Source: Closterium sp. Naga37s-1
Taxonomy: Eukaryota > Streptophyta > Zygnematophyceae > Desmidiales > Closteriaceae
DNA length: 64,000 nucleotides
Direction of reading: 5' to 3'
Assembly (NCBI GenBank): GCA_947471745.1
Contig: CANJKZ010001036.1
Coordinates: 1,132,001 to 1,196,000, forward strand
In this document: piece after piece, positions 61,701-64,000 of the stretch
How the letters are laid out: each line of letters begins with the position of its first letter
Numbering within the stretch: position 1 is the first letter of the stretch
Notes under the pieces: generated by a model
Database searches by the model: none
The model's input: only the letters and a program-made list of their open reading frames with translations
Told to the model about the DNA's origin: nothing
Made by a program: the position numbers and the translations under genes

Positions 61701-61979
61701 TTATCAATCTCCCCCCCACGCTGGCCCCCTCCCCTCCCCGTGTCCCTTCGTTTTACAGTGCTCGATTTACCATGATCAATCAGTCAGCTCTGATTTTCTT
61801 GTTTTTGTTTTTTTTTTGTGCCGCTGTTCTTGCAGTACACCTGTGATTATCTCTGTAACAGAACGGCAGCATACTACAAGTACACCCTGGGCAGCAAGTA
61901 CGCCTTATACAAAAATTCGACATTTTTCAAACCAGCGTGCAACAACACATGTATGAGTGACTTGCGGACAGGCTGTTGA
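56409..61979 (+). CDS. Secreted papain-like protease with EGF, LysM and Kazal modules
   Basis: C1A cysteine protease. Nine exons join in phase to 980 residues: 56409-57125, 57499-57759, 58620-58727, 59066-59527, 59666-60168, 60318-60396, 60703-60822, 61088-61636 and 61836-61979. A signal peptide (LRLLLLATISISIPLSLS) precedes a long pro-region. The mature enzyme starts near TPTLVDWS (~220): oxyanion Gln237, Cys243 in CESCWAM, His379 in DHAVLVVGY, Asn400 in VKNTWGPSWGEGG, all present. Then EGF-like Cys repeats (~445-516), five LysM modules (YTILLGDTCQTVA, VSPGDTCSTLA, VGPQDRCTDIA, VTQADTCSLMA,  VGVNDTLATIS) and a Kazal-like motif (CGDSLPVCGSDYVTYKSAC). LysM domains bind chitin/peptidoglycan-type glycans, so the enzyme probably acts on the cell wall or surface. 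Papain-LysM combinations are known from volvocine algae. Introns hold echoes of exons 6 and 8. The 3' end may be frame-damaged. Confidence 0.85.
57364..57495 (+). repeat. TTCCC-rich intron tract
   Basis: (TTCCCTTCCCTTCCG)-type repeats form the polypyrimidine tract before exon 2. Confidence 0.8.
58032..58606 (+). repeat. (CT)n, (CCCT)n, (CCCTCGCT)n and (CTCTCTCC)n arrays
   Basis: About 575 bp of pyrimidine-only arrays in four successive unit types in intron 2 of the protease gene. They create long spurious open frames in all registers. A shorter (CT)n lies at 58741-58802 in intron 3. Confidence 0.95.
60269..60290 (+). repeat. Echo of protease exon 6 start
   Basis: TTTCAG|GCTGAATCC at 60269 repeats TCCAG|GCTGAATCC of the real exon 6 at 60318. 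Only the second copy gives the conserved LNPGLRC of a LysM module. Confidence 0.7.
60981..61000 (+). repeat. Echo of protease exon 8 start
   Basis: CTGCAG|TGCCACCGGCCGTACCTCC (60981) repeats the real exon start TGCTACCCGCCGTACCTCC (61088), including the acceptor. Confidence 0.75.
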
Positions 61980-62160
61980 GATGCTGAACTGCTGCACTCC
62001 TGGCGGATTTTCCGGGCCCTCGCAGTACAGAAGCGGCTTGCCAAGAGGATAGCCTGTGCAGTAACCCCTGTGGACCATCAGCCTACTACATGTGGCAACA
62101 GTGTGAAGGACTGGATGTGAAGTGCCGCAAAACTGTGCCTGTGTCTTGGCCATGGTTTAA
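61980..62160 (+). other. Coding-like sequence after the protease stop
   Basis: Downstream of the TGA at 61977-61979 the next frame reads QAVEMLNCCTPGGFSGPSQY to a stop, and the third frame then reads SLCSNPCGPSAYYMWQQCEG to about 62172. Both are Cys-rich like the exon 9 product. This fits a longer original C-terminus disrupted by one or two indels, or sequencing errors, rather than a 3' UTR. Confidence 0.45.
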
Positions 62161-62299
62161 CTTAGCTGCTGGATAAGATTCGTGACTTCGGTTTTCTGGC
62201 TTTCTTCCTGGATACTAATCTGATTCTATTATTTATTATTCTAAAAGTTTTTTTGCCATTTTGTATGGTTATACTTCGCTTTTTATAAGCTTGTGACTG

Positions 62300-63180
62300 T
62301 TGTGTGGACGCGTATCGATCATTCTCAGGCAGGGCCCTCATTTTTGTTTCGCAATTGCTCATGTTCGCCGAGGCTTGCCAACGACGGCTACGGTGTTTCT
62401 CGCTTGGGAACTGTCCCGTCGCAATCATCGCTCACCCCGCCATCGCCCATCAACTACACTTCATTCCTTCATGTGTGAGCCGGAGCCGGCTCGGCTGGAC
62501 GTCGAGCACGTCATCTTCGTCTCTCCCGCTGGGCTCAGCTCAGCGCGCTTTCCAGCTGTGCCCGTAAAGTCTTCACCGAACCAAAGCTTCAACTTCCGTC
62601 GCAACCATACGTACAGACCTAGAAATCTTCTGTTCCGAACCGGACCAGCTCCCAAAATCTCCATGTCACGGACGTTGTCACAGAGTCTTTCCCGAGCACC
62701 AGTCAAGGACATTGCCGCGGTGTTGATATCCGAGCCTGTCTCGCCTTGCCAAACTTATCCCGAACCGGATGGACAACCTCGTTGTTAGAACCCCCAACCT
62801 CCAACCGAACCTCCCTCAGCGGTAGACGTCAGCAGTACTGGCCGGCACAGCAGCCGCGACTCGCAACCCCATAACGCAGGCTTACCAGTTTCAACCGATC
62901 CACGTCAGCAGCAAGTGGTCGAGTCGCGGTGTACCGGGACCCATGCGGGCGAGCCTGACGTGGAATACAGCTCACAACAGGAGGTGGAATCTCAACCTTT
63001 GGTTAGGAGGCAAAGTAGTGAAAACAGCAGCTCCAGCGCCAGTCGAACCAGCAGAACCAGCGCTAGCAAAGGCGCCACAAGCACCAGCAGCACGAGTGAC
63101 AGCGGTACGATCCCTAGCAGCACAGGCACCAGCTGTACTGATGGGGAAATAGCAGCAGCAGCAGCAGCAGCAGCCCCAGA
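62300..63180 (+). other. Possible N-terminal coding extension of the RING-CH gene
   Basis: The RING-CH reading frame extends upstream with only one stop (TAG 62786-62788). The segment after it encodes a low-complexity Ser/Thr run and an Ala octamer. It could be 5' UTR, a coding region with a polymorphic stop, or contain a tiny intron. Confidence 0.4.
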
Positions 63181-63558
63181 TATGAGCAGCAACCATGGCA
63201 AGGACTCGATTTCCGAGCCTGCGGCCGTTTATGAGCCTGAAAGTGTGTCGTTTGAAGATCGCGACGCGAAGGAGTGCCGTATCTGTCAGGAAGAGGATGA
63301 CGTGTCAAAGCTGGATGTTCCGTGCGCGTGCTCCGGTAGTCTCAAGGTACTATCAGCTTCTGAGTTTGTAACTTAATATGTATTAGTCTTTGGTTGTTTC
63401 CTTTCTATAGGATCTTGCCATGGGGACTTTTTGGCGCTCATTTCATGTGCGTGAATGCCCCTGTCCCCGTTATTGAGTCACTGCAGTACGCGCATCACGA
63501 TTGCATCCAGAGGTGGTGCAACGAGAAGGGCAACACGCAGTGCGAAATCTGCCATCAC
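63181..63558 (+). CDS. RING-CH (MARCH-type) E3 ubiquitin ligase, 5' part
   Basis: Two exons, ...-63346 and 63487-63558, join in phase to give a complete RING-CH finger: CRICQEEDDVSKLDVPCAC then HHDC...RWCNEKGNTQCEIC, spacing C4HC3 with the conserved Trp. The wording is that of the plant RINGv family, in which QPYKPGYTAPP normally follows; that exon must lie beyond the window. Such proteins are usually membrane-associated E3 ligases. The start is doubtful: the only ATG in frame after a TAG at 62786 is 63181, yet the frame upstream is open from that TAG, is Ser/Thr/Ala-rich, and continues before the TAG to about 62300 (ATG 62663). A 39-bp GT...AG segment (62781-62819) containing the TAG would keep phase if removed, but is very short for an intron. 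Confidence 0.8.
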
Positions 63559-64000
63559 GTAAGTTCACTTTTCCAAAACTTTAGTATCCTGTCCAAGACT
63601 TCATACCCTCCGACTTAATACGCGTGGTTTGTACCATTCCCATTACTCACTCGTCCGCTAAGTTGCGTACGTTCCTGTTTTTGCAAGGGATGCGTTTTGG
63701 AAATCTCGCGGTCCGCTTTGCAGCACAACCCCCTCCCCACCCTCCCCCCCCGCCCCTTTCCCCTTCGTTTTTGCCTATTCACGTTTCTGGTTCTAGACTG
63801 CTCACCTTTTTCATGTTTTTAAGAGCGCCACCTTTGTTCCCTTCTTCTTCGCGAGAACGCTGATGCATCCGTCTCATATCCTAGTCCCCGCCGTCCCGCC
63901 TCCCTCTTTCCCCCTTTCTCCCCTTTTCTCCCCGCTCTCCCCCCTTTCTGCCCCCCTTGTTCCGGCCCCCTCGTTTTCCCCCTTCGTCCCGCGTCCCCCG
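63559..64000 (+). other. Intron of the RING-CH gene, no exon seen
   Basis: After the donor CAC^GTAAGT the rest of the window is CT-rich with no segment matching the expected next exon. The gene is cut by the window end. Confidence 0.6.

Overview
The window reads as nuclear DNA of a streptophyte (plant-lineage) organism, most likely a charophyte alga of the Zygnematophyceae/Closterium type. The lineage call is inference from the plant-like RING-CH protein, the papain-LysM protease, introns with GT-AG borders and long CT-rich tracts, and a repeat load of Ty1/copia, Ty3/gypsy chromovirus, PIF/Harbinger and endonuclease-type non-LTR elements. There are no bacterial operons.

Layout. 0-3 kb: a possible hAT-like remnant and an exon of an unrecognised Q/E/R-rich protein (minus). 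3-14.7 kb: nested retrotransposons on the minus strand. A Ty3/gypsy chromovirus is interrupted in gag by a non-autonomous LTR element (11427-13253, 5-bp target duplication) and is cut at its 3' end by a Ty1/copia element, which itself carries a solo LTR (3464-3807, 5-bp target duplication). 16.2-19.7 kb: an unrecognised plus-strand gene with a TRIM in an intron. 20.9-27.6 kb: the mRNA decapping enzyme DCP2 on the minus strand, eight exons, 476 codons by my splicing. From 28.7 kb: an eIF4G/eIFiso4G-type MIF4G gene, divergent from DCP2. Its first three exons are on the plus strand, but the next two lie on the minus strand at 37.8-35.9 kb, so about 7.1 kb (30.69-37.80 kb) appears inverted. 37.9-47 kb: three head-to-tail non-LTR retrotransposons with a C-terminal restriction-like endonuclease (RLE). 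A fourth lies inside the inverted block. They are separated by (GA)n tracts. 47-52.6 kb: a 5'-truncated copia element with an intact pol. 52.6-54.3 kb: a PIF/Harbinger remnant. 56.4-62.0 kb: a secreted papain-like protease with EGF, LysM and Kazal modules, nine exons. 62.3 kb to the end: the start of a RING-CH (MARCH-type) E3 ligase gene.

Two patterns recur and fit no standard feature type. First, exon edges are echoed in the adjoining introns. Truncated copies of [acceptor + exon start] precede the real exon and copies of [exon end + donor] follow it, sometimes amplified into minisatellites built from the donor site. This is seen in DCP2, the MIF4G gene, the 16-kb gene, the protease and the 1.6-kb exon. 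Second, at least ten palindromes between 15.9 and 30.5 kb, most of them variants of TTTTGAG-RCRY-CTCAAAA, sit between long direct duplications of local sequence. These two patterns, and the apparent (GA)n targeting of the RLE elements, are the best candidates for something undescribed.

DCP2 (decapping) and the MIF4G protein (translation initiation scaffold) act on the same mRNA cap and share a 1.08-kb divergent intergenic region. The other host genes show no functional link with them.
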